Under the pieces are notes generated by a model. The model saw only the letters and a list, made by a program, of their open reading frames with translations, was not told the origin of the DNA and did no database searches. From the NCBI GenBank assembly GCA_963839725.1, contig CAWIWT010000007.1, positions 124,001-188,000 on the forward strand: a stretch of DNA of 64,000 nt. Direction: 5' to 3'. This document shows, piece by piece, positions 44,680-52,720 of the stretch. The stretch is from Kumtagia sp963839725 (lineage in GTDB: Bacteria > Pseudomonadota > Alphaproteobacteria > Rhizobiales > Rhizobiaceae). The number at the start of each line of letters is the position of its first letter. Position 1 is the stretch's first letter. A program made the position numbers and the translations under genes.

Positions 44680-45734
44680 GACCAGCGACCTTTGCCGGCA
44701 TTCTTGGGTCCCGTGGGATTACGACCCCACGGTTTGGATTTTTGAGGGGCTTCGTTCGGCTCGCCCGACGGCTCTTTGCCGGGACTGCCCCACGGGCCAT
44801 CCGATGGCGCCGACGCGCGCGGCTGAGTGGGAGCCGGCGCCGGAGCTCCGCTGCGCGGCTGACGCTGATTGTCGTCGGGCGCATCGCGCGAAAACTCCTG
44901 CTCCATCGCCTGCAGAGCCGCGATGCGATTTTCCGTGTTCGGGTGGGTCGAGAACAGGTTGTCCATGCGCTCGCCGGACAGCGGATTGATGATGAAGAGA
45001 TGCGCGGTTGCCGGATTGCGCTCGGCATCGTCATTGTGGATGCGCTCCACATTGCGGGCAATCTTGCCCAGCGCAGATGCCAGCCAGAGCGGATGATCAC
45101 AGATCTCGGCGCCGCGCCGGTCGGCGGCGTACTCGCGCGTTCGGCTGATCGCCATCTGCACGACCGCGGCCGCCAGTGGCGCGACGATCATCCCGATCAG
45201 CACACCCAAGCCGCCCAGCGGGTTGTTGTTGTCGCGATTGCCGCCGAAGAAGAACGCGAAATTGCCGAGCATGGAGATCGCGCCTGCGAGCGTGGCGGTG
45301 ATCGTCATCGTCAGCGTGTCGCGGTGTTGAACATGCGCCAGTTCATGCGCCATAACGCCTGCTACCTCCTCGTACGACAGACGGTTGAGCAGGCCGGTGG
45401 TCGCAGCGACAGCGGCGTTCTGTGGATTGCGGCCGGTGGCGAAGGCGTTAGGCTGCGGATTGTCGATCAGATAGATTTTCGGCATTGGCAGGCCGGCGCG
45501 CCCAGCCAAATCCCGGACGATGCGGTAATATTCCGGCGCGTTGCGCTCATCGACCTCGACGGCGTGGTGCATGCGCAGCACCATCTTGTCGGCGTTCCAG
45601 TAGCTGAAAATATTCATGGCGGCGGCAATGACGAACGCGATCATCATGCCGCTCGAACCACCGATCAGATAGCCGACGCCCATGAAAAGCGCCGTCATCA
45701 GCGCCAAGAGCATCGCAGTCCGCAAAACGTTCAT
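44676..45734 (-). CDS. htpX: membrane zinc metalloprotease HtpX
   Basis: This 352-aa M48 protease has two N-terminal membrane helices (LLALMTALFMGVGYLIGG, MMIAFVIAAAMNIFSYW) and the zinc site HELAHVQHRD. Two more helices follow, then the third ligand region SRTREYAADRRGAEI. It degrades misfolded inner-membrane proteins. The C-terminal tail of about 70 residues is Pro/Gly-rich and longer than in enterobacteria, as is usual in rhizobia. Confidence 0.95.
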   Translation of the reverse strand: MNVLRTAMLLALMTALFMGVGYLIGGSSGMMIAFVIAAAMNIFSYWNADKMVLRMHHAVEVDERNAPEYYRIVRDLAGRAGLPMPKIYLIDNPQPNAFATGRNPQNAAVAATTGLLNRLSYEEVAGVMAHELAHVQHRDTLTMTITATLAGAISMLGNFAFFFGGNRDNNNPLGGLGVLIGMIVAPLAAAVVQMAISRTREYAADRRGAEICDHPLWLASALGKIARNVERIHNDDAERNPATAHLFIINPLSGERMDNLFSTHPNTENRIAALQAMEQEFSRDAPDDNQRQPRSGAPAPAPTQPRASAPSDGPWGSPGKEPSGEPNEAPQKSKPWGRNPTGPKNAGKGRWS

Positions 45735-45832
45735 CGTTGTTCCTCGAAAGCCGGGCGGTCGATCCGCACCGGAATCCTGCTATATGATGGGTAATATAGA
45801 CTCGTGTTTCAATGATTTCCGGAGAAGGCACA

Positions 45833-46063
45833 ATGCCCGAAACCGCTGACCAGGCCACTTCCGCATCGGCTACCAACACGGGCCAGACGCCGGAGGGAAT
45901 TCTTTCGCCGGCTGCGCGACGCGCGCTTGCCGAAGCCGAGGCAAGGCGTGTGGATACGGAAGCGCGAATCGCCGCCATGCCCAAGGAAGTTGGCGGCCGT
46001 GGCGGCAAGGAACCGGTGCGCTACGGCGATTGGGAGAACAAGGGAATTGCCAGCGATTTTTAA
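45833..46063 (+). CDS. DUF1674 / SDHAF4-like succinate dehydrogenase assembly factor
   Basis: This 76-aa protein ends with the family hallmark GGRGGKEPVRYGDWENKG and a final DF. It belongs to the DUF1674 family, whose eukaryotic member SDHAF4 binds flavinated SdhA and helps its assembly. The N-terminal half is low-complexity. GGAGAAGG is about 3-10 nt before ATG 45833; ATG 45812 is an alternative. It is unlinked to the sdh operon 18 kb away and divergent from htpX. Confidence 0.85.
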   Translation: MPETADQATSASATNTGQTPEGILSPAARRALAEAEARRVDTEARIAAMPKEVGGRGGKEPVRYGDWENKGIASDF

Positions 46064-46169
46064 GCGCCGCATTCGCTAGAAATGCTGGTCGCTGCATATC
46101 TTTGCCGGAACCAAAGGGGTATTGTGACGTTGTCGCCTGCGTTCCCCTCTATTTGCGGCGAGGCCCTTC

Positions 46170-47045
46170 ATGCTTATACGGCTCGGCTATGAAATCGCGA
46201 TCAGCTGTCTACAGCCGACGCCTGTAATCTCGCTTCTCGAAATCCATAAGGACCGTCAGTCGGACATAAAGCGGCAGACACGCGTGATCACCTCGCCGTC
46301 TGTGCCGACGCGCACCTATGGCGACGCATTTGGGAACATGTGTCGCCGGTTCACCTCGCCGGCGGGAGGAATTCGAATCCTGTACGATGCCGTGGTCGAA
46401 GACAGTGGCATTGCTGACGAGGTCAACACGCTGGCGCGAGAGACCACGGTCGAGGATCTGCCGGATGAAGCACTCGGCTATCTCCTGGGCAGCCGCTACT
46501 GCGAGACGGACCACCTAATGGATCTGGCCTGGCAGCAGTTCGGGCATCTACCCACAGGCTGGGCGCGCGTACAAGCGATCGTCGACTATGTCCACGCCCG
46601 TATTTCCTTCGGCTACGGCTATGCCCGGGCAACAAGAACTGCCGCGCAGGCACATGAGGAGCGCGTCGGCGTATGCCGCGATTTCGCCCACCTCGCGATA
46701 ACGCTGTGCCGCTGCATGAACATTCCTGCGCGCTATGTGAACGGCTATCTTGGCGACATCGGCGTGCCTGCCGACCCTGCGCCGATGGACTTCAGTGCCT
46801 GGATGGAAGCCTATCTCGACGGTAAATGGTACACGTTCGATGCGCGTCATAACATGCCGCGCATCGGGCGGATTGTCGTCGCGCGAGGACGCGATGCGAC
46901 CGATGTGCCGTTGCTGCATACATTTGGCCCGCACACGCTATCCACATTCAAGGTGTGGACCTTCGAGCAAGAAACTGTGGAGGCCAAATCCGAGATACCT
47001 GCCGTTGGAGTTGACAGCGCGATAGGCGTCCACCTCCTGGGCTGA
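46170..47045 (+). CDS. transglutaminase-like cysteine protease family protein
   Basis: This 291-aa protein has an N-terminal beta-rich region and a transglutaminase core. The catalytic Cys is in ERVGVCRDFAHLAITLCR, followed by NIPARYVNGYLGDIGVP, and the His/Asp dyad is in WYTFDARHNMPRIGR. This is the SMc/DUF-type bacterial transglutaminase-like family; peptidase or amidase activity is presumed. No signal peptide is evident. Confidence 0.88.
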   Translation: MLIRLGYEIAISCLQPTPVISLLEIHKDRQSDIKRQTRVITSPSVPTRTYGDAFGNMCRRFTSPAGGIRILYDAVVEDSGIADEVNTLARETTVEDLPDEALGYLLGSRYCETDHLMDLAWQQFGHLPTGWARVQAIVDYVHARISFGYGYARATRTAAQAHEERVGVCRDFAHLAITLCRCMNIPARYVNGYLGDIGVPADPAPMDFSAWMEAYLDGKWYTFDARHNMPRIGRIVVARGRDATDVPLLHTFGPHTLSTFKVWTFEQETVEAKSEIPAVGVDSAIGVHLLG

Positions 47046-47331
47046 GGCGTGCCAAATGGGGAACTGAATCGGCGCCATGTCCCGCTTCGGCACAGCACGC
47101 CGTCCCATTTTGGTGCAGGTTGGACATTACCTTCCTTCGAGGGTTAACGATCCGAGCCAGCATTGAGCTCGCGTTCCGGGCCAGTTACCGGACGTTAACT
47201 CCCCCGGTCATGAATTCATAGCGATTTCAAATAGTTACCAAGCAACCTCGGGAATGCTGCCTGGCTAGCGCGTTTGGGCCGGGATCCTGCAACGCTCCAC
47301 TCGATATATCACAGATCGCGAGGGAGCCCGA

Positions 47332-48708
47332 ATGCGCAATGGCAAGAAGTTGGTGAGTACCGCGTGTCGCTTTGCGCTGGATCGCGGCGGCAATTTTGCG
47401 ATGCTGATGGGCATATTGCTCATGACTCTGATGCTTGTCGTGGGCTTCGGCGTCAACATAGCCCAGATGTACCACGTGAAGTCCAATCTGCTCGCTGCAC
47501 TGGATTCCGCCGTGACATCGACCGCACGCGACATCACAACCGGTGCGATCGTGAGGGCCGAAGCACGAGCCTCGGTCGAACGGTTCTTCAATGCGAACAG
47601 CGATGCCAAGTTTGCTGACCAGACGTTGTTCGTCTTGGACGACATCGTGATTGACGATGCGGCGCGGACGGTGGAGGCCAGCGCGCATGCCTATGTGAAC
47701 ACGGCGTTTCCGTTCTTTGGAGCCGATCCAAAGGTGACGGTTTCGTCAGCAGCCCTGTACTCCGACAAGAAGGTCGAGATCGCGATGATGCTCGACATAA
47801 CCGGATCGATGCAGGCGGTTCCAAGGCAGGGAACAAACAAGATCGGCGATCTCAAGAACGCGGCAAAGAATGCGGTGAACCTCGCATTGGCGCAGAACTC
47901 CGATCCGCAAAATCCACGGATCAGAGTAGCCATCGTTCCCTATGCACAGGCGGTGAACACGGGCGCGCTAGCCAATGAAACCGTGTTTGTGGAGAAAGCG
48001 GGCGGAAGCAATCTGCCTCCACCGTTCGATGCAGCGCAATCTGCTTCGTCCGGAAGTCGGCCAGACAATTGCGCGACCGAACGCAAGATGCCCAACGGCG
48101 CGGCGGATTACAGTGATGATAGCCCATCCAGCGAGCGGTTCAACTTGAGCGGAAAAGCTTACCCGGCAAAGGTCAACCGCGACGACAGGATGACCGATTG
48201 CCCTCCGGCTGCGATCATTCCCTTGACCGCAAACGCGGCAGCGTTGACGGCTACCATCAACAATTTCGTCGCGAGCGGCACGACGGCCGGCGGAATTGGC
48301 ATCCAGTGGACATACTACATGCTTTCGCCCGACTGGCGCGCGGCGATCAGCAATGCCGGACTCGGCAACGGGCCGGCAAATGTCAACAGCGCCAAGGTAT
48401 CCAAGGTTGCCATCCTGATGACCGACGGCGAGTTCAATACGGCGTTCACCGGTGCATCGAACGATCAAGCCAACGTTTCCAAAACCAATGCCCAATCCAT
48501 CTGCACCAACATGAAACGAGATGGAATCGAGGTCTACACAATCGGTTTCCAGCTTGTCGAAGCGGGCGCCAAGACGGTTCTGAAGAACTGTTCGTCGCCG
48601 GACATGGGCTCGGTGAAGCACTACTACGAAGTGTCAACTGGACCTGAGCTGGATCACGCATTCCAGGAGATCGTCAGCAATACCGAAAGGCTGGCGTTGA
48701 CCAGGTAG
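47332..48708 (+). CDS. TadG-like pilus assembly protein with vWA domain
   Basis: This 458-aa protein has an N-terminal TadE/TadG-type segment (RGGNFAMLMGILLMTLMLVV, then GFGVNIAQMYHVKSNLLAALDSA). The large exported region is a von Willebrand A domain with MIDAS sequence MLDITGSM and MTDGEFN. TadG-like proteins act in Flp/Tad pilus systems, but many rhizobial copies, like this one, stand alone without tad genes nearby. Four or more cysteines in the exported part could form disulfides. A terminator follows the stop. Confidence 0.85.
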   Translation: MRNGKKLVSTACRFALDRGGNFAMLMGILLMTLMLVVGFGVNIAQMYHVKSNLLAALDSAVTSTARDITTGAIVRAEARASVERFFNANSDAKFADQTLFVLDDIVIDDAARTVEASAHAYVNTAFPFFGADPKVTVSSAALYSDKKVEIAMMLDITGSMQAVPRQGTNKIGDLKNAAKNAVNLALAQNSDPQNPRIRVAIVPYAQAVNTGALANETVFVEKAGGSNLPPPFDAAQSASSGSRPDNCATERKMPNGAADYSDDSPSSERFNLSGKAYPAKVNRDDRMTDCPPAAIIPLTANAAALTATINNFVASGTTAGGIGIQWTYYMLSPDWRAAISNAGLGNGPANVNSAKVSKVAILMTDGEFNTAFTGASNDQANVSKTNAQSICTNMKRDGIEVYTIGFQLVEAGAKTVLKNCSSPDMGSVKHYYEVSTGPELDHAFQEIVSNTERLALTR

Positions 48709-48730
48709 GGGAACGGCGCCGTATTCGTGC

Positions 48731-48780
48731 GACGAAAAAGGCCGCTGTCCATTCAAGACAGCGGCCTCCGTGTTTTCGTC
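48731..48780. terminator. strong bidirectional terminator hairpin
   Basis: A perfect 10-bp stem GGCCGCTGTC/GACAGCGGCC with a 7-nt loop (48740-48766) lies inside a wider gacgaaaa...ttttcgtc pair. There are A's on the left and T's on the right, so it should end transcription from both the vWA gene and the opposing cysQ operon. Confidence 0.88.
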
Positions 48781-48832
48781 CAGCGCGGCCGTCAGAAGCG
48801 ATCGAGGATCACCTGCCGCACGTATTCGCGCT

Positions 48833-48904
48833 TCAGCGGGAAGACTGCTCCCCGAAAAGGCGATCCGCCGAGACCATACGCTGGGAAACGAAATCACTCG
48901 ACAT
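48833..48904 (-). CDS. 23-codon mini-ORF behind a near-perfect Shine-Dalgarno
   Basis: AAAGGAGGTGATC, almost the full anti-16S complement, sits 2 nt before ATG 48904, which opens a frame reading MSSDFVSQRMVSADRLFGEQ and ending at codon 23. If one G were restored near 48848, the frame would run on as AVFPLKREYVRQVILDRF to a stop at 48792-48794, giving about 38 aa. So it may be a small conserved protein with a one-base deletion, or a genuine mini-peptide. It lies between cysQ and its terminator. Confidence 0.45.
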   Translation of the reverse strand: MSSDFVSQRMVSADRLFGEQSSR

Positions 48905-48972
48905 CGGATCACCTCCTTTCGATTGGTTGAACACATGACCAGTGTGGGAGAGATCGGTCGAGGTTGCAAGAG

Positions 48973-49884
48973 TTATGTGACGGCCAGCTCCCTTCTGACC
49001 TTTGGCGGAGCGAGAGGCACTTTTGGCGAACGGATTGCCAGGCATTGTGATGCCGCCTCAGTTGCAAGAAGCTCATCTCCACCGCAGGCGATGAACCAGG
49101 GATTTGCGAAATCTACATCATCCGCCTGATTTCGTTTTCCGTAGCTCAAAGGCTGGCTGTCGAAGGTCAGCGTACAGCCCCCCGCTGCGCGTAGCACGGC
49201 ATCGCCGGCGGCGGTATCCCATTCCATGGTTCGGCCGAACCGCGGGTAGATATCGGCGCGGCCGCTGGCCAGCAGGCAGAACTTCAGCGACGACCCAACC
49301 GATGTGGTTTCGGAATGCGGGTAGAGATCGATGAATGCATCGGTTTCAGCCGTGCAATGCGAGCGGCTCGCCACGATGGTCGGCCTTGGGCCGCTGTATC
49401 GCACATGGATGGATTGGCGCGAATAGAGATCGCCGTCTGATGAGACGTTTGTCCGCAATGCATGCCCGGGAAGACCCGAATAGATCGACATCCTCGCGGG
49501 CGCATAGACGACGCCTATGGTCGAAACACCATCGACGATCAGCGCTATATTGACGGTGAAATCCGGCCTGCCGCTGATGAATTCTTTCGTTCCATCAAGC
49601 GGATCGACGAGAAAAAACCGTCCGCCGAGATTCCCCGGCAATGTACCGGAGGACGCCTCTTCCTCTGCGACGCAGGGTATGTTGGGAAAGCTGCGGCGGA
49701 GACCTTCAAGGATGACAGCCTCGGCGCGCCGGTCAGCTTCGGTGACGGGTGAAGCATCCGCCTTTGATTCAGCGGTCACGCCGGTCCGCAGCACGTCAAG
49801 AATCTCGCGGCCGGCAACCAGGGCAAGTTCCTCAATCCTCTGCAAAAGTGCCGCATCGTTCATGAAACTTACTCTGTGACCCAT
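48973..49884 (-). CDS. cysQ: 3'(2'),5'-bisphosphate nucleotidase
   Basis: This 303-aa inositol-monophosphatase-fold enzyme removes the 3' phosphate of PAP (and PAPS), the by-product of sulfotransfer. The metal-binding motifs are DASPVTEADRRAEAVI, the acidic EEE of CVAEEEASS, DPLDGTKEFISG and the C-terminal EWDTAAGDAVLRAAGG. Its start at 49884 overlaps the cysNC stop (TGATG); ATG 49863 is an alternative. Being in the same operon as cysDNC, it closes the PAPS cycle. Confidence 0.93.
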   Translation of the reverse strand: MGHRVSFMNDAALLQRIEELALVAGREILDVLRTGVTAESKADASPVTEADRRAEAVILEGLRRSFPNIPCVAEEEASSGTLPGNLGGRFFLVDPLDGTKEFISGRPDFTVNIALIVDGVSTIGVVYAPARMSIYSGLPGHALRTNVSSDGDLYSRQSIHVRYSGPRPTIVASRSHCTAETDAFIDLYPHSETTSVGSSLKFCLLASGRADIYPRFGRTMEWDTAAGDAVLRAAGGCTLTFDSQPLSYGKRNQADDVDFANPWFIACGGDELLATEAASQCLAIRSPKVPLAPPKVRRELAVT

Positions 49885-51803
49885 CAGTACCCGTTCTCCT
49901 TCAGCCAGATTTCGACCGTTTCAGCGAGATCTTCCGGGGTGCACGCCATCGTTTCGAGATGAATCTCGGCATGTTCCGGCGCTTCATAAGGCAAATCGAG
50001 ACCGGTGAAGTTGGCGATCTGTCCCTTCATCGCCTTGGCGTAGAGGCCCTTTGGATCGCGCCGCGCGCATTCCTCGAACGGCGTATCGACGAACACTTCC
50101 GCAAACTCGCCCGGCGCCATCAGTTCTCGCGCCATCCGGCGTTCCGCCCGGAACGGAGAGATGAACGATACCAGCACGATCAGCCCGGCATCTGCCATCA
50201 GTTTCGCAACCTCGGCAACGCGGCGGATGTTCTCGACACGGTCCTGGTCGGTAAAACCAAGATCGCGGTTGAGGCCGTGGCGAACATTGTCGCCGTCGAG
50301 GATGTAGGTGTGCCGGCCGAGTGCATGCAGACGCTTTTCGACAAGATTGACGATGGTGGATTTTCCCGAACCCGAGAGCCCGGTGAACCACATGACAACC
50401 GGACGCTGCTGCTTCATATCGGCGCGGGCTTTGCGATCGACATCGAGCGCCTGCCAATGAAGGTTTGCCGCCCGCCGCAGCGGATGCATGATCATGCCCG
50501 CTCCAACCGTGTGGTTGGAAATGCGATCGATCAGGACGAAGGCGCCGGTTGTCTTGTTTTCCGTATAAGCATCGAAGGCGATCGGCGCCTGGGTCGAGAT
50601 GTTGCAGACGCCAACCTCATTCAACTCCAGCGACTTCGCCGCTTCGCGCGCGAATGTGTTGACGTCGATGCGATGCTTGAGATCGGTGATCGTCGCGTTG
50701 GACTGATCGGTCTCGGTTCGCAGGATGTAGGATCGTCCAGGCAGCAGCGCCTGCTCGTCGAACCAGACGATTTTCGCCGCGAACTGGTCGGCGACTTGCG
50801 GCCGTCCGCCGGGCGCCACCAGCATGTTGCCGCGCGAAACTTCGAGCTCGTCCTCAAGCGTCAATGTGACGGCCTGGCCTTCAGCCGCCGAATCGAGATC
50901 GCCCGCGGCGGTCACGATCCGCTTGATGCGCGAGGCCTTTCCCGATTTGGCTACGACAACGGAATCGCCCTTTGAGACCGAGCCGGACGCGACCGTACCG
51001 CAATAGCCGCGGAAGTCGCGATTCGGGCGGTTCACATACTGGACCGGAAAGCGGAACGGCCGAAGTGCCGCGTTGTCATCGATTTTGACCGTCTCAAGGT
51101 GCTGCAACAGCGTCGGTCCGTCGTACCACGGCATTTCGTCTGCCCGCCGCGTGACGTTATGACCGTAGCGCGCCGACATCGGGATCGGCACAATGCTTGA
51201 AAAGCCGAGATCGGTAGCGAACCCGCGATAATCGGCGGCGATCCGCTCGCAGGTCTCACGGCTGAAGTCGACCAGGTCAATCTTGTTGATGGCAAGAACG
51301 ATGTGGCGAATGCCAAGCAGCGAGGCGATGAAGGAATGCCGCCGAGTCTGCTTCAACACGCCTTGCTGTGCGTCGACCAGCACGACCGCGACATCCGCGG
51401 TCGAAGCGCCGGTCGCCATATTGCGCGTGTACTGCTCGTGCCCCGGCGTGTCGGCAACAATGAACTTGCGCTTCGAGGTTGCAAAGAAGCAGTAAGCAAC
51501 ATCGATGGTGATGCCCTGTTCGCGCTCCGCTTCGAGCCCATCGACCAGCAGCGCAAGGTCGATGTCGTCGCCGGTCGTACCGTGCTTCTTCGAATCGCGC
51601 TCAACGGCGGCAAGCTGGTCCTCAAACACCAGTTTGGTGTCGTAGAGCAGACGGCCGATCAGCGTGGATTTGCCGTCATCGACCGAACCACAGGTCAGGA
51701 AGCGCAGCAGCGACTTCGTTTCCTGGGCGGAAAGGAAGGCGCGAACATTGGCGGACGCGTGACCGACGCCTTCGCCATCGGGTTTTGTGAGCACATTGCG
51801 CAT
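49884..51803 (-). CDS. cysNC: bifunctional sulfate adenylyltransferase GTPase subunit / APS kinase
   Basis: This 639-aa fusion (also known as NodQ-type) has an N-terminal CysN GTPase with P-loop CGSVDDGKSTLIGRLLYD, ADTPGHEQYTRN and NKIDL. The C-terminal CysC kinase, from about residue 450, has P-loop TGLSGSGKSTIVNLVE and DGDNVRHGLNRDLGFT. With CysD it makes APS from sulfate, then PAPS. ATG 51803 lies 5 bp after the cysD stop. The CysC domain makes PAPS, the donor for sulfotransferases, which fits the nearby sulfotransferase gene. Confidence 0.96.
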   Translation of the reverse strand: MRNVLTKPDGEGVGHASANVRAFLSAQETKSLLRFLTCGSVDDGKSTLIGRLLYDTKLVFEDQLAAVERDSKKHGTTGDDIDLALLVDGLEAEREQGITIDVAYCFFATSKRKFIVADTPGHEQYTRNMATGASTADVAVVLVDAQQGVLKQTRRHSFIASLLGIRHIVLAINKIDLVDFSRETCERIAADYRGFATDLGFSSIVPIPMSARYGHNVTRRADEMPWYDGPTLLQHLETVKIDDNAALRPFRFPVQYVNRPNRDFRGYCGTVASGSVSKGDSVVVAKSGKASRIKRIVTAAGDLDSAAEGQAVTLTLEDELEVSRGNMLVAPGGRPQVADQFAAKIVWFDEQALLPGRSYILRTETDQSNATITDLKHRIDVNTFAREAAKSLELNEVGVCNISTQAPIAFDAYTENKTTGAFVLIDRISNHTVGAGMIMHPLRRAANLHWQALDVDRKARADMKQQRPVVMWFTGLSGSGKSTIVNLVEKRLHALGRHTYILDGDNVRHGLNRDLGFTDQDRVENIRRVAEVAKLMADAGLIVLVSFISPFRAERRMARELMAPGEFAEVFVDTPFEECARRDPKGLYAKAMKGQIANFTGLDLPYEAPEHAEIHLETMACTPEDLAETVEIWLKENGY

Positions 51804-51808
51804 GACGG

Positions 51809-52714
51809 TCAAAAGTACCCCTCACGTTTCTTGCGCTCCATCGAACCGGTCTCATCGCGGTCGATCAGGCGGCCCTGGCGCTCTGAGGTGCGAGCAACAA
51901 GCATTTCGCCGACGATCGCCTCGAGGTTGTCGGCATCCGAATCGATCGCGCCGGTCAGCGGATAACAGCCGAGCGTACGGAAGCGGACGCGGCGATTCTG
52001 GATGACTTCGCCGGGCTTTAGCTCCATCCGCTCGTCGTCGCGTAGGATCAGCATGCCGTCGCGCTCGACAACGGGCCGCTCCTTGGCGAAATACAGCGGT
52101 ACGATCGGGATGTTTTCCTTCAGTATGTATTGCCAGATATCGAGCTCGGTCCAATTCGAGAGCGGGAACACGCGGATCAATTCACCCTCGGCGACACGAG
52201 TGTTGAATATCTTCCACATTTCGGGCCGCTGGTTTTTCGGATCCCAGGCGTGGCTTGAATTGCGGAACGAGAAGATGCGTTCCTTGGCACGGGACTTTTC
52301 CTCGTCCCGGCGCGCACCGCCGAAGGCCGCGTCAAAACGGTACTTGTCCAGCGCCTGACGCAAGCCCAGTGTCTTCATAACGTGCGTATGCACGTTGGAG
52401 CCATGCGTGAACGGGCCGATGCCGTCGCGGACGCCATCCGGATTGATATGAACCAACAGATCAAAGCCGATCTTGTTCGCCATCGCGTCGCGAAACTCGA
52501 TCATCTCGCGGAACTTCCAGGTTGTATCGACATGCAGAAATGGAAATGGCGGCTTGGTCGGATAGAACGCCTTCATCGCCAGATGCAGCAGGACGGACAA
52601 ATCCTTGCCCACCGAATAGAGCATGACGGGATTTGAGAACGTGGCGGTCACTTCGCGGAGGATATGGATCGCTTCCGCTTCGAGCCGCTGCAAATGGGTA
52701 AGAGGACCAGTCAT
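51809..52714 (-). CDS. cysD: sulfate adenylyltransferase subunit 2
   Basis: This 301-aa ATP-pyrophosphatase-fold subunit adenylates sulfate. The PP-loop-like region is PVMLYSVGKDLSVLLHLAMK, where the second Ser of the usual SGGKDS is changed as in the family. Other CysD features are FLHVDTTWKFREMIEFRD, FGGARRDEEKSRAKERIFSF, VFPLSNWTELDIWQYI and the C-terminal GSMERKKREGYF. It lies 6 bp after the PL10-like gene, in the same operon. Confidence 0.96.
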   Translation of the reverse strand: MTGPLTHLQRLEAEAIHILREVTATFSNPVMLYSVGKDLSVLLHLAMKAFYPTKPPFPFLHVDTTWKFREMIEFRDAMANKIGFDLLVHINPDGVRDGIGPFTHGSNVHTHVMKTLGLRQALDKYRFDAAFGGARRDEEKSRAKERIFSFRNSSHAWDPKNQRPEMWKIFNTRVAEGELIRVFPLSNWTELDIWQYILKENIPIVPLYFAKERPVVERDGMLILRDDERMELKPGEVIQNRRVRFRTLGCYPLTGAIDSDADNLEAIVGEMLVARTSERQGRLIDRDETGSMERKKREGYF

Positions 52715-52720
52715 TCGCGA

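Noticed and set aside
46360..46400. tRNA-like GTTC-type loop sequences (also near 23668)
   Set aside because: They lie inside well-supported coding genes and lack acceptor and anticodon stems.
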